Positions 18,364 through 27,362 of a DNA stretch of 64,000 nucleotides are shown one piece after another. Source of the stretch: Phytobacter diazotrophicus. Its GTDB lineage: Bacteria > Pseudomonadota > Gammaproteobacteria > Enterobacterales > Enterobacteriaceae. Position 1 is the stretch's first letter, and each line of letters starts with the position of its first letter. The notes beneath the pieces were generated by a model that made no database searches, was not told where the DNA came from, and saw nothing but the letters and a program-made list of their open reading frames with translations. The DNA is taken from positions 59,107-123,106 of the forward strand of contig SMDE01000016.1 in NCBI GenBank assembly GCA_004346725.1, written 5' to 3'. The translations under genes were made by a program, and so were the position numbers.

Positions 18364-19260
18364 ATGAATATCGAGCTTCGCCATCTCCGTTATTTTATTG
18401 CTGTCGCCGAAGAGCTGCATTTTGGTCATGCGGCGGCGCGGTTAAATATTTCCCAGCCGCCGCTGAGCCAACAAATCCAAATCCTTGAGCAGCAAATCGG
18501 CGCGAAGCTACTGGCGCGTACCAACCGCAGCGTATCGCTGACGCCCGCAGGCCGACAGTTTCTGGCAGACAGTCGGCAGATATTAAGCCAGGTAGATGAT
18601 GCCGTTAGCCGGGCGTCCCGCCTGCATCAGGGGGAAACCGGCGATTTGCGCATTGGCTTTACCTCATCGGCACCGTTTATTAGCGCAGTGTCTGACACCC
18701 TGTCGTCGTTTCGCCAGTCTTACCCGGATGTGCATATCCAGACCCGGGAAATCAATACTCGTGAGCAAATAGCCCCGCTCAATGAGGGCAAGCTTGACCT
18801 TGGATTGATGCGCAATACCTTGCTGCCTGACACGCTGGCCTGGCAGGTGATTTTGCGCGAACCGCTGCTGGCGATGATTCATCGCGATCACCCTTTAGCC
18901 GCGAAAAGCGGCGTATCGCTGGCCGAGCTGGCGCGGGAGCCGTTTGTCTTTTTCGACCCACATGTGGGAACCGGGTTGTATGACGATATTCTTGGGTTGT
19001 TGCGCCGTTATAACCTGACGCCGTCGATTACCCAGGAAGTGGGGGAGGCGATGACCATTATTGGGCTGGTGGCGGCAGGACTTGGGGTGTCGATTCTGCC
19101 CGCCTCATTTCGGCGCGTACAACTGACAGAAATGCGTTGGGTACCGATCCTGGAAACGGATGCGGTATCGGAAATGTGGCTCGTATGGGCAAAGCATCAT
19201 GAACAGGGAACAGCGGCACAGCGTTTCAGGCAGCAACTCATTTCTGCGGCGAATGCATAA
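18364..19260 (+). CDS. ynfL: YnfL, LysR-family regulator
   Basis: 298 residues with the N-terminal winged helix-turn-helix of LysR proteins (LRHLRYFIAVAEELHFGHAAARLNISQPPLSQQI) and a C-terminal effector-binding domain. It is divergent from ynfM with about 108 bases between, the classic arrangement in which the regulator controls its neighbour. Effector unknown. Confidence 0.88.
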   Translation: MNIELRHLRYFIAVAEELHFGHAAARLNISQPPLSQQIQILEQQIGAKLLARTNRSVSLTPAGRQFLADSRQILSQVDDAVSRASRLHQGETGDLRIGFTSSAPFISAVSDTLSSFRQSYPDVHIQTREINTREQIAPLNEGKLDLGLMRNTLLPDTLAWQVILREPLLAMIHRDHPLAAKSGVSLAELAREPFVFFDPHVGTGLYDDILGLLRRYNLTPSITQEVGEAMTIIGLVAAGLGVSILPASFRRVQLTEMRWVPILETDAVSEMWLVWAKHHEQGTAAQRFRQQLISAANA

Positions 19261-19390
19261 AAAGTGGCCAGTATACACCCGCAAAACGTGCGGTAAATCA
19301 CAAGCCTACGTAAATATTTGACGGCGACTATTGAAGTGCTTCACCATATCCCAAAGTTTATTTCGAGCTCAAAAATAAAGGGAGTAAGAG

Positions 19391-20611
19391 GTGGTTGCTG
19401 ATAGTCAGCCTGGGCATATTGATCAGATTAAGCAGACCAATGCAGGGGCTGTCTACCGCCTTATTGATCAGCTTGGCCCGGTGTCGCGCATCGATCTGTC
19501 ACGTCTGGCGCAGCTTGCGCCGGCCAGTATTACCAAGATTGTGCGGGAAATGCTTGAAGCGCACCTGGTGCAGGAGACCGAAATTCAGGAGCCGGGCAGC
19601 CGCGGGCGGCCTGCCGTTGGGCTGGTGGTGGAGACCGAAGCCTGGCATTATCTCTCGCTGCGCATCAGCCGCGGGGAGATCTTCCTCTCTTTACGCGATT
19701 TAAGCAGCAAACTGGTGGTGGAAGAGCGTCAGGAGCTTCCGCTGACCGACGAAAAGCCGCTGCTGCAGCGCATCATTGTTCATATCGATCAGTTCTTTAT
19801 CCGCCATCAGCAGAAGCTGGAGCGGTTAACCGCCATTGCTATCACCTTGCCGGGGATTATCGACACGGAACATGGCATTGTGCACCGCATGCCGTTTTAT
19901 GAAGACGTCAAAGATATGCCGCTGGGGGAAATGCTGGAACAGCACACCGGTGTGCCGGTCTATGTGCAGCATGATATCAGCGCCTGGACCATGGCAGAGG
20001 CGCTGTTTGGCGCGTCGCGCGGGGCGCGTGATGTTATCCAGGTGGTCATCGACCATAACGTTGGGGCCGGGGTTATTACCGACGGTCGCCTGCTTCACGC
20101 AGGTAGCAGTAGCCTGGTGGAGATCGGCCATACGCAGGTCGACCCATACGGTAAGCGCTGCTACTGCGGTAATCATGGGTGTCTGGAAACCATTGCCAGC
20201 GTGGAGAGTGTGCTGGAACTGGCGCAGCTACGCATGAGCCAGTCCATGAGCTCGATGTTGCATCAACAGCCGCTGACGGTAGAGTCGTTATGTGAAGCGG
20301 CTCAACAGGGCGATTTGCTGGCGAAAGACATTATCAGTGGCGTGGGGGCGAATGTTGGTCGCATTCTCGCCATCATGGTGAATTTATTCAATCCGCAAAA
20401 AATTCTCATTGGTTCGCCGCTCAGTAAGGCGGCGGATATCCTCTTCCCGGCGATTGCCGATTGCATTCGCCAGCAGGCGCTGCCTGCCTACAGCAAACAT
20501 ATCGCCGTCGAAAGCACACAATTCACCAATCAGGGCACTATGGCGGGTGCGGCACTGGTGAAAGACGCGATGTATAACGGATCCTTGTTGATTCGTTTGT
20601 TGCAGGGGTAA
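19391..20611 (+). CDS. mlc: Mlc, global repressor of sugar PTS genes (ROK family)
   Basis: 406 residues starting at GTG, as in E. coli, after GGGAGTAAGAG. It has an N-terminal helix-turn-helix (DLSRLAQLAPASITKIVREML) and a ROK domain with the structural zinc site (EIGHTQVDPYGKRCYCGNHGCLE). Mlc represses ptsG, manXYZ and malT in the absence of glucose and is released by binding dephosphorylated EIICB-Glc. Near identity to E. coli Mlc makes the call secure. Confidence 0.96.
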   Translation: MVADSQPGHIDQIKQTNAGAVYRLIDQLGPVSRIDLSRLAQLAPASITKIVREMLEAHLVQETEIQEPGSRGRPAVGLVVETEAWHYLSLRISRGEIFLSLRDLSSKLVVEERQELPLTDEKPLLQRIIVHIDQFFIRHQQKLERLTAIAITLPGIIDTEHGIVHRMPFYEDVKDMPLGEMLEQHTGVPVYVQHDISAWTMAEALFGASRGARDVIQVVIDHNVGAGVITDGRLLHAGSSSLVEIGHTQVDPYGKRCYCGNHGCLETIASVESVLELAQLRMSQSMSSMLHQQPLTVESLCEAAQQGDLLAKDIISGVGANVGRILAIMVNLFNPQKILIGSPLSKAADILFPAIADCIRQQALPAYSKHIAVESTQFTNQGTMAGAALVKDAMYNGSLLIRLLQG

Positions 20612-20736
20612 CATTTTTACACTGTTCTACTAAAAATTGCGCTATCTCAAGCTGAACATCGCATCCCTAACGTAGACTTTCGCTACTGAATTATTTTCCT
20701 GATTTATATTTTCGTAGCATAACGGTGGAGTTAGCG

Positions 20737-21432
20737 ATGCTTAAGCGTTTCTTTGTAACGGGTACTGATACGTCTGTCGGCAAGACAGTGGTGTCCCGCG
20801 CGCTGCTACAGGCGCTGGCCGCTTGCGGCAGTACCGTCGCGGGTTACAAGCCAGTCGCTAAAGGGAGTAAAGAGACGCCGGAAGGTCTGCGCAATAAAGA
20901 CGCGCTGGTGCTGCAAAGCGTGTCTTCCATTGATTTACCGTATTCTGCTGTCAATCCCATTGCGTTTAGCGAAGATGAAAGTAGCGTGGCGCACAGTTCT
21001 GCGATTAATTACACCCTGTTGTCCAATGGCCTGGCCAGCCTGTGCGAGCAGGTTGATCATGTGGTGGTGGAAGGGACGGGCGGCTGGCGTAGCCTGATGA
21101 ACGATCTGCGTCCGCTTTCCGAATGGGTTGTGCAAGAGCAAATGGGCGTGTTGATGGTAGTCGGGATACAGGAAGGGTGTATCAACCATGCGCTGTTGAC
21201 CGCTCAGGCGATTGCCAGCGATGGTCTGCCGCTGATTGGCTGGGTGGCTAACCGCATTAACCCAGGGCTTGCGCATTACGCTGAAATCATTAATGTTCTC
21301 AGCCGCAAGTTGCCTGCGCCGCTGGTGGGTGAGTTACCTTATCTACCGCGTGCCGAACAGCGCGACCTGGCGCAGTATATCAATTTGCAGATGGCGAAAG
21401 GGATGCTGGCCGCCGAGCGTGTATTGGCGTAA
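20737..21432 (+). CDS. bioD2: Dethiobiotin synthetase paralogue BioD2 (YnfK)
   Basis: 231 residues from the ATG at 20737; a GTG at 20725 is in frame but adds residues absent from E. coli YnfK. It has the ATP-binding loop GTDTSVGKT (7-15) and the VEGTGGWRSL segment. The family closes the ureido ring of biotin using ATP and CO2. E. coli has the main enzyme BioD in the bio operon, and this copy was long regarded as cryptic. It converges on osmV. Confidence 0.9.
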   Translation: MLKRFFVTGTDTSVGKTVVSRALLQALAACGSTVAGYKPVAKGSKETPEGLRNKDALVLQSVSSIDLPYSAVNPIAFSEDESSVAHSSAINYTLLSNGLASLCEQVDHVVVEGTGGWRSLMNDLRPLSEWVVQEQMGVLMVVGIQEGCINHALLTAQAIASDGLPLIGWVANRINPGLAHYAEIINVLSRKLPAPLVGELPYLPRAEQRDLAQYINLQMAKGMLAAERVLA

Positions 21433-21445
21433 ACCGACAGCCAGA

Positions 21446-21540
21446 CCCGGATGGCGGCGCAAGCGCCTGATCCGGGCTACGCGTTTGGTGCTGCGCATAC
21501 CTCATACGTAGCCCGGCTAAGCGTCGCGCCAGCCGGGATC
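21446..21540. repeat. Pair of inverted REP elements (BIME)
   Basis: Between the convergent bioD2 and osmV genes are two opposed REP-like palindromic units: CCCGGATGGCGGCGCAAGCG from about 21446 and its inverted counterpart with CGTAGCCCGGC from about 21507. This is the usual BIME arrangement in enteric intergenic space. Roles in transcript stabilisation or gyrase binding are known for BIMEs generally. Confidence 0.75.
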
Positions 21541-22687
21541 AGGCATCGCTGTGAATATTCAGCACCCGGCGTGTTTTGCCGGAGCTTAAATAATCTGCAA
21601 TATAATCCTGTGAAATCTCCCCGTTGTAGCGCCCGGCTTCATCAACAATCGGCATCCAACTGGTATTACTCTCATACAATTTCGACAATACCACGCGCAG
21701 ATTATCCTCAGCTTTCCCGGTGATTCGGAATGGATGCAGCAGCCCGGCGCAATCGCCCTGCGCGCATCGCGCTTCGCGACGCTTCACAAAACCCAGCGGT
21801 TTACCGTCGCCATCCACCACGGTAATCGCGCGAATATCGTTATCGTCCATCATCGCGAACGCCTCCTGAGCCGCCGTCGACTCACGTACCGTCAGCGTTG
21901 GCTGTTGGTCGGTGACATCGCCTGCGGAAACCAACAGCAGACGTTTCAATGTACGGTCCTGGCCGACAAAAGAGCCGACAAACTCGTTCGCCGGTTTGGC
22001 CAGCAGCTCATCCGGGCTGGCGCACTGCACAATACGCCCCTGGCGGAACACCGCAATCCGGTCCCCCAGCTTTAACGCTTCATCTATATCGTGGCTGACC
22101 AGCATGACGGTCTTTTTCAGCGTGCGCTGCATCTCCAGAAACTGATTCTGGATAACCTCGCGGTTAATGGGATCGACCGCGCCGAACGGTTCATCCATCA
22201 GCAGGACCGGCGGATCCGCCGCCAGTGCGCGAATCACCCCGATACGCTGCTGCTGACCGCCGGACATCTCACGCGGATAGCGGTGAAGAAATTTTTTCGC
22301 ATCCAGCGCCACCATATCCATTAACTCTTCGGCACGACGCTTACAGCGGTCTTTATCCCAGCCCAGCATGCGCGGCACCACGGTAATGTTCTCTTCAATG
22401 GTCATATTGGGAAACAGACCGATCTGCTGGATAACATAGCCCAGATTACGACGCAGGCTGACAGTATCCATGTCGCTGGTATCTTTGTCATTGACCAGGA
22501 TCTTACCGCTGCTGGGCATAATCAGGCGGTTAATCATCTTAAGCGTGGTCGTTTTGCCGCAGCCGGACGGGCCCAACAGTACGCACATTTCACCTTGCGG
22601 CACGTGCAGGTTGATATTGTCGACGGCCTTCACGGTCTGGCCGTTTTTCTGGGTGAATTGTTTAGTTAAATTTTCCAGTTTTATCAT
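21539..22687 (-). CDS. osmV: OsmV, ATPase of the OsmU osmoprotectant importer
   Basis: 382 residues: an ABC ATPase (Walker A GPSGCGKTT, LSGG-type signature as MSGGQQQRIG, Walker B VLLMDEPFGAVDP) followed by two CBS-like repeats at about 250-375. This architecture is typical of glycine betaine/choline ABC systems, where CBS domains sense ionic strength. The four-gene set matches Salmonella OsmVWXY (OsmU), which imports glycine betaine and choline-O-sulfate under osmotic stress. Its start overlaps the osmW stop by one base. Confidence 0.88.
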   Translation of the reverse strand: MIKLENLTKQFTQKNGQTVKAVDNINLHVPQGEMCVLLGPSGCGKTTTLKMINRLIMPSSGKILVNDKDTSDMDTVSLRRNLGYVIQQIGLFPNMTIEENITVVPRMLGWDKDRCKRRAEELMDMVALDAKKFLHRYPREMSGGQQQRIGVIRALAADPPVLLMDEPFGAVDPINREVIQNQFLEMQRTLKKTVMLVSHDIDEALKLGDRIAVFRQGRIVQCASPDELLAKPANEFVGSFVGQDRTLKRLLLVSAGDVTDQQPTLTVRESTAAQEAFAMMDDNDIRAITVVDGDGKPLGFVKRREARCAQGDCAGLLHPFRITGKAEDNLRVVLSKLYESNTSWMPIVDEAGRYNGEISQDYIADYLSSGKTRRVLNIHSDA

Positions 22688-23334
22688 TATCGAATCCCCT
22701 TCGGTGTCAGAACCACCTGCAAGCGATGCAGTAACCAGTCGAGCACAATGGCCAGTAAACAGATCATCAGCGCCCCGGCAATCAACATGCGGATATCGCT
22801 GCCGCCGATACCATTGAGCAACAGTAGCCCCAGGCCGCCTGCGCCAATGACCGCCGCGATGGCCATAACGCCAATATTCATCACCACCGCAGTACGGATA
22901 CCGCCGAAAATCACCGGCAGCGCCATGGGAATCTCTACCCAGCGAAGACGTTGCCAGAAGGTCATGCCAATGCCGCGCCCGGCTTCACGCAGGCCGGGAG
23001 GCAGACTGTCCAGCGCGGTATGGGTATTACGCACAATCGGCAGCAAAGAGTAGAGGAAGACGGCGGTGATAGCGGGCAGGGCGCCAATCCCCTGACCGAT
23101 CAGCGAGAAAAGCGGGATCATCAGGCCGAATAAGGCAATCGACGGGATGGTCAGCACAATCGTTGCCAGCCCCAGCACGGGCGTTGCCAACCATTTATGC
23201 CTTACGATAAGGATCCCCAGCGGCACACCCGTCACAATTGCCAGACCGACCGCAAGCAGCACCAGCCAGAGGTGCTGGAAGGTGAGCATTGCCAGATAGC
23301 TCCAGTTATCCATCATGTAGTGAATCGTATCCAT
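22687..23334 (-). CDS. osmW: OsmW, permease of OsmU
   Basis: 215 residues with about five membrane segments and the LREAGRGIGMT cytoplasmic loop of OpuBB/YehW-type permeases. It is smaller than sugar permeases, as usual for this subfamily. It lies between osmX and osmV in the same operon and pairs with the second permease OsmY. Confidence 0.87.
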   Translation of the reverse strand: MDTIHYMMDNWSYLAMLTFQHLWLVLLAVGLAIVTGVPLGILIVRHKWLATPVLGLATIVLTIPSIALFGLMIPLFSLIGQGIGALPAITAVFLYSLLPIVRNTHTALDSLPPGLREAGRGIGMTFWQRLRWVEIPMALPVIFGGIRTAVVMNIGVMAIAAVIGAGGLGLLLLNGIGGSDIRMLIAGALMICLLAIVLDWLLHRLQVVLTPKGIR

Positions 23335-23343
23335 AGGCGCTCC

Positions 23344-24246
23344 TTACAGCAGACCTTTCTCACGCAGGAAGTCGTGCGCCACCTGCTGTGGCGTCTGATG
23401 GTCAATATCGACTTTTGCGTTGAGCGTCATGATGACGTCGTTGTTGAGCAGACCAGAAAGCGTATTAAGCGACTCTTCCAGCCCCGGATTAGCCTCCAGC
23501 GTGTCTTTACGCACCACCGGCGTCACGGCATAGCTGGGGAAGAAGCCTTTATCGTCTTTCAGCACTTTCAAATCGAAGCCTTTTACCCGACCATCCGTCG
23601 TGTAGACCAGACCGGCATCGACGAAGCCATCACGGACGGCGTTATAGACCAGCCCGGGGTCCATCTGACGGATTTGCGGCCTGTCCAGCTCAAGGTCATA
23701 GGCCTGCTGGAAGGGTTTCATACCGTCGCTACGCCCGGAGAATTCGAGATCCAGCCCCAACATCCAGTTATGTTTAGGATCGGTTTTTCGAATCTGCTCA
23801 ATCTTCGCCACCATGTCAGACATGGTATTGATATGCTCGTCCTCGGCGCGTTTACGCTGCATCGCAAAGGCGTAGGTATTGTTCATATCGGCAGGTTTTA
23901 ACCACACCAGGCCATGTTTTGCATCCAGTCGTTTTACCGTTTCGTAAGACTGTTCCGGCGTCATACGCTCTTTAATATGATTGAAGATAATCAGCGAGGT
24001 GCCGGTATATTCCCACGTCATATCAACCTGTTTATTGATCATCGCATTACGGGAAATCACCGTGGCAATGTTGGTTTGTGGCTGCACCTGAAACCCTTTC
24101 TTTTGCAGATACTGCACCGTCAGGGCCGAGAGAATATGCTGCTCAGTGAAGCTTTTGGTCGCCAGAATCAGTGGGGCGGCGTGCACGCTTGCCGTAAAAA
24201 GCAGCGTGGCACTCAATAGCCCCAACAGGCGTGAAGTCAGTCTCAT
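23344..24246 (-). CDS. osmX: OsmX, substrate-binding protein of OsmU
   Basis: 300 residues with a Sec signal peptide ([24 protein letters not shown]) and the OpuAC/OsmF fold pattern ([33 protein letters not shown]). Aromatic residues near the binding cleft, as in WEYTGT, usually form the cage for quaternary amines. It delivers betaine-type solutes to the OsmW/OsmY pore. Confidence 0.88.
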   Translation of the reverse strand: MRLTSRLLGLLSATLLFTASVHAAPLILATKSFTEQHILSALTVQYLQKKGFQVQPQTNIATVISRNAMINKQVDMTWEYTGTSLIIFNHIKERMTPEQSYETVKRLDAKHGLVWLKPADMNNTYAFAMQRKRAEDEHINTMSDMVAKIEQIRKTDPKHNWMLGLDLEFSGRSDGMKPFQQAYDLELDRPQIRQMDPGLVYNAVRDGFVDAGLVYTTDGRVKGFDLKVLKDDKGFFPSYAVTPVVRKDTLEANPGLEESLNTLSGLLNNDVIMTLNAKVDIDHQTPQQVAHDFLREKGLL

Positions 24247-24274
24247 AGGGATTCCTTTTCTTATTATTTGGTTA

Positions 24275-24985
24275 TCAGGCTGAGTGAGGGCTCAGAAAAC
24301 GCCCCAGCGCCGCCAGCAGCGTGTCCAGAATCAGGGCAAACAGCGCGGTTGCCGCCGCACCCAGAATCAAGGTCGGGAAATCGTTCAGATAGATACCCGG
24401 GAAGATCAGCTCGCCATAACTGCTGGCGCCGATTAAAAAGGCCAGCGGCGCGGTGCCCACGTTGATGGCCGTGGCGATACGCACCCCGGAGAGGATAACC
24501 GGCAGTGCATTGGGCAACTCCACCTGATACAGCCGTTGCCATTTGGTCATACCGATACCGTTCGCGGCTTCCAGCAGCGATGCCGGAACCGAGCAGAGCC
24601 CCGCATAGGTGTTACGCACAATGGGCAGCAGTGAGGCCAGAAAAAGGGCGATAATGGCGGGTTTATCACCAATCCCGATGATGACCATCGCCAGTGCGAG
24701 TACGGCCAGCGGTGGCAGCGTGTTACCGACGTTAAAAATCTGCATCACGTATTCAGCGACACCGCGCGCAGCCGGGCGGCTAAGCGCAATCCCGCTGGGA
24801 ATACCCACCAGCAGAGCAAAGAACATAGAGCTGAACACCAGAATCAAATGTTGTTGCCCGAGATAGACCAAATCCACCTGGCGGGCTCTGATTGTATCCA
24901 GACCAATACCCCAAACCAGGAGCGCCAGTACGACGGCGATAGCCGCGGTAAACAGCAGGGCGCGTGAGAGTGCGGAAGTGTGCAT
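24275..24985 (-). CDS. osmY: OsmY, second permease of OsmU
   Basis: 236 residues from the ATG at 24985, preceded by GGGAG; an upstream in-frame ATG at 25009 is possible. It has about six membrane segments and a [15 protein letters not shown] loop. It is the first gene of the operon, so the osmotically controlled promoter should lie at about 24990-25190. Salmonella naming is used; it is unrelated to the E. coli periplasmic protein also called OsmY. Confidence 0.85.
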   Translation of the reverse strand: MHTSALSRALLFTAAIAVVLALLVWGIGLDTIRARQVDLVYLGQQHLILVFSSMFFALLVGIPSGIALSRPAARGVAEYVMQIFNVGNTLPPLAVLALAMVIIGIGDKPAIIALFLASLLPIVRNTYAGLCSVPASLLEAANGIGMTKWQRLYQVELPNALPVILSGVRIATAINVGTAPLAFLIGASSYGELIFPGIYLNDFPTLILGAAATALFALILDTLLAALGRFLSPHSA

Positions 24986-25194
24986 TGCAGTGTGTCTCCC
25001 TGTGTGCATGCGTTATGGCAACGGAGAGTTGCGTGTTGTTATGCCATGTTCGGCAGGGTATTTGAGCTATAGCAAGCACCTGGGAAGGATTCCAGTTTGG
25101 CGCGAATCTTTTAACCTGCGGATTTTGCGGAGGATTTACGCTATCACTGATGGGATAACGGCTAAGAGGGGAACTAAAGAATTGTCTTAAAAAT

Positions 25195-25229
25195 GCGCCC
25201 TTAAAGTGACGTTGTCACCTTAAGGGCGC
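25195..25229. terminator. Strong hairpin terminator after dmsD
   Basis: GCGCCCTTAA(A)GTGAC...GTCAC(C)TTAAGGGCGC forms a nearly perfect stem of about 15 bp just after the dmsD stop. On the minus strand it is followed by ATTTTTAAG, so it should end the ynfEGH-dmsD transcript; it may act in both directions. Confidence 0.75.
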
Positions 25230-25240
25230 ATTGGCAGGGA

Positions 25241-25855
25241 TTAACGCGATAACGCTTTTTGGGCAACCGGCATTAATAAACGGCTCTGCCAGTCGTTAAG
25301 CGTTAACCGGGCAAGCCTTCCCGCCGCCTGCCAGAACGGGTGACGGGCTTCCGCTACAAAAATCTCAAGAAAGCGTCCGGCCCAGGGCAGAAGATGCCAG
25401 GCAAGCAGCTCATCACAGGCGGCGTAGCGTTGATTCTCAACAAGCCAGGCTGCCAGCATTAGCAGGGTGCCAAAATGATCTTCCGGCTCATTCTGACTGG
25501 CCTCCCAGACGATGTGGTTGTCACGCATCCACTGGCGAAGTTCCAGCGTGGAGTCGCCAAAGAGTACGCTTTCTTTATCCAGCCAGACGGATCCCCAGGG
25601 CGGCGCAGGCAGCGCCCACGGGCCGATGAACAGCCGTTGCCAGGCCTCGGGAATTGTTTCATTGCTTTCTGCGCAAAATAACGGCACGAGCGGGGTCAAC
25701 GCCTCCGGCGCCAGCGGCCATTGGGTTTGCCATTCCCCCTGGCGGAATGCGGCGATCAGCGCCTGCGTCTGTTCACTTTCCGGCGGGTAGTAAAACAGCG
25801 CCCCCAGAATGCGTGCCGAAAAGGCGAAATCGGCTGTGTAAAAAGTGTCAGTCAT
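25241..25855 (-). CDS. dmsD: DmsD, Tat proofreading chaperone
   Basis: 204 residues from the ATG at 25855, the same length as E. coli DmsD. The NEPEDHFG motif and the W-rich segment (GPWALPAPPWGSVWLDKESVLFG) of the TorD/DmsD family are present. DmsD binds the twin-arginine leader of DmsA/YnfE-type reductases and holds them until the cofactor is inserted. It is the last gene of the ynfE operon. The open frame continues upstream inside ynfH, but those residues do not match the family. Confidence 0.92.
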   Translation of the reverse strand: MTDTFYTADFAFSARILGALFYYPPESEQTQALIAAFRQGEWQTQWPLAPEALTPLVPLFCAESNETIPEAWQRLFIGPWALPAPPWGSVWLDKESVLFGDSTLELRQWMRDNHIVWEASQNEPEDHFGTLLMLAAWLVENQRYAACDELLAWHLLPWAGRFLEIFVAEARHPFWQAAGRLARLTLNDWQSRLLMPVAQKALSR

Positions 25856-25875
25856 TACGTTCCCTGAATCTCTGC

Positions 25876-26733
25876 TTAACCTGCAACCGCCATACCGACA
25901 GTCATATGTAACCCATAGAACAGACCGCGCCCCACCAGTTCGCCTGCAACCACCAGTATGACACCGGCAAGCAGGCTGACAGCACGTGGCTGTTTTCGCA
26001 TGATCAACGGACAGAGCCAACAGCCGAGACCCGCGGCCAGCAGGACCATGCGCCAGACCTGCATTTCACTCCAGGCTGGCACCAGCATGCTGGCCTGCTG
26101 CACGGAACTGTGGATCCCGGCAAGGCTCATCCCTTGCAGAATCACCAGACCGAGGCTTGCCAGCAGCGCCACCACGCTCAGCGAGGCGAAGGTCGCGCCA
26201 TTGAAAGTGGCGTGCGCCAGACGCAGCAGCAGTGCCGCCAGTAGTGGGCCGCCGAGTAGCATCGTGAGGAAGAACCCGGCGGTGGTGTATCCGTTATGCC
26301 AGGTGGGTACCGTATCAATCTGATAGACACGACTCATAGCCCAGACAAATACTACGCCCAGCACCATGCTGACCACCAGCCAGATTTTGCCCAGCGCAGC
26401 CGGCATTTTACCCAGCACTGTCACCAGCCACCAGAAGCCGCCTACGGCGAAGAAAATCGAGCCAGCGGCGATTTCGTTACTTAACGCAGAGACGCCCACC
26501 CGGTTGAGTGAGTTCAGCGCGCGCATCGGTGAACCGAGGTGCATCATAGAGGCGATAAAGCCGATACCCATTAACACCCAAAGAAAGAACATGCTCCGCG
26601 TAATTCGCTGCTGTCCGGGCGCATCGTTTTTCGCCACCATCCAGCCCATCCCGGTGACGATAAGGCCACCTGCCACGCATTGCCCTAATACCGTGAACAG
26701 CACCAGCGGCCATTCATGCCATCCGTTACCCAT
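25876..26733 (-). CDS. ynfH: YnfH, membrane anchor subunit (DmsC type)
   Basis: 285 residues, eight predicted membrane helices, beginning MGNGWHEWPLVLFTVLGQC. It matches the DmsC/NrfD-like anchor that holds the reductase on the inner membrane and passes electrons from menaquinol to the iron-sulfur subunit. It lies one base downstream of the ynfG stop and 20 bases before dmsD. Confidence 0.92.
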   Translation of the reverse strand: MGNGWHEWPLVLFTVLGQCVAGGLIVTGMGWMVAKNDAPGQQRITRSMFFLWVLMGIGFIASMMHLGSPMRALNSLNRVGVSALSNEIAAGSIFFAVGGFWWLVTVLGKMPAALGKIWLVVSMVLGVVFVWAMSRVYQIDTVPTWHNGYTTAGFFLTMLLGGPLLAALLLRLAHATFNGATFASLSVVALLASLGLVILQGMSLAGIHSSVQQASMLVPAWSEMQVWRMVLLAAGLGCWLCPLIMRKQPRAVSLLAGVILVVAGELVGRGLFYGLHMTVGMAVAG

Positions 26734-26734
26734 C

Positions 26735-27352
26735 TCACACCTCCCGCGGGTTTGCCAGATAGCCGGTGGTATCCCCTGTCGGGCGGCTGTTGGCGTTAGG
26801 TTTAATCACAATGCACGGTTTGGTGAAGTGCGACGCCGGGAGCGGGGCGACAGCCGCCAGCTCACCGTATTTTTTACGCAGCTCTTCAATGGGACCGAAG
26901 TCCAGCGCACGCAGCGGGCAGGATTCCACACAAATCGGCTTATGCCCCTCGGCAACACGACTGTAGCAGCCGTCGCACTTGGTCATGTGGCCTTTTTCGG
27001 CGTTGAACTGCGGCGCGCCGTACGGGCAGGCCATATGGCAATAACGACAGCCGATGCAGATATCTTCGTCCACCACCACAAAGCCATCTTCGCGTTTGTG
27101 CATCGCCCCGCTGGGGCAGACTTTGGTACAGGCCGGATCCTCGCAGTGGTTACAGGCGATGGAGAGGTAATAGGCGAAAACGTTCTGGTGCCAGACGCCG
27201 TTATCCTCCTGCCAGTCTCCCCCCGCGTATTCGTAAATGCGGCGGAAGCTGACATCCGGCGTTAAGTTCTTGTAATCCTTACACGCCAGCTCACAGGTTT
27301 TGCAGCCGGTGCAGCGCGCGGAGTCGATATAAAATCCATATTGTGTGGTCAT
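26735..27352 (-). CDS. ynfG: YnfG, four-cluster iron-sulfur subunit (DmsB type)
   Basis: 205 residues with four ferredoxin-type cysteine groups, for example CTGCKTCELAC near residue 15, CEDPACTKVCPSG, CIGCRYCHMACPYGAP and CDGCYSRVAEGHKPICVESCP. These carry electrons from YnfH to the molybdenum subunit. The length equals E. coli DmsB/YnfG. Confidence 0.95.
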   Translation of the reverse strand: MTTQYGFYIDSARCTGCKTCELACKDYKNLTPDVSFRRIYEYAGGDWQEDNGVWHQNVFAYYLSIACNHCEDPACTKVCPSGAMHKREDGFVVVDEDICIGCRYCHMACPYGAPQFNAEKGHMTKCDGCYSRVAEGHKPICVESCPLRALDFGPIEELRKKYGELAAVAPLPASHFTKPCIVIKPNANSRPTGDTTGYLANPREV

Positions 27353-27362
27353 CGGCTACTCC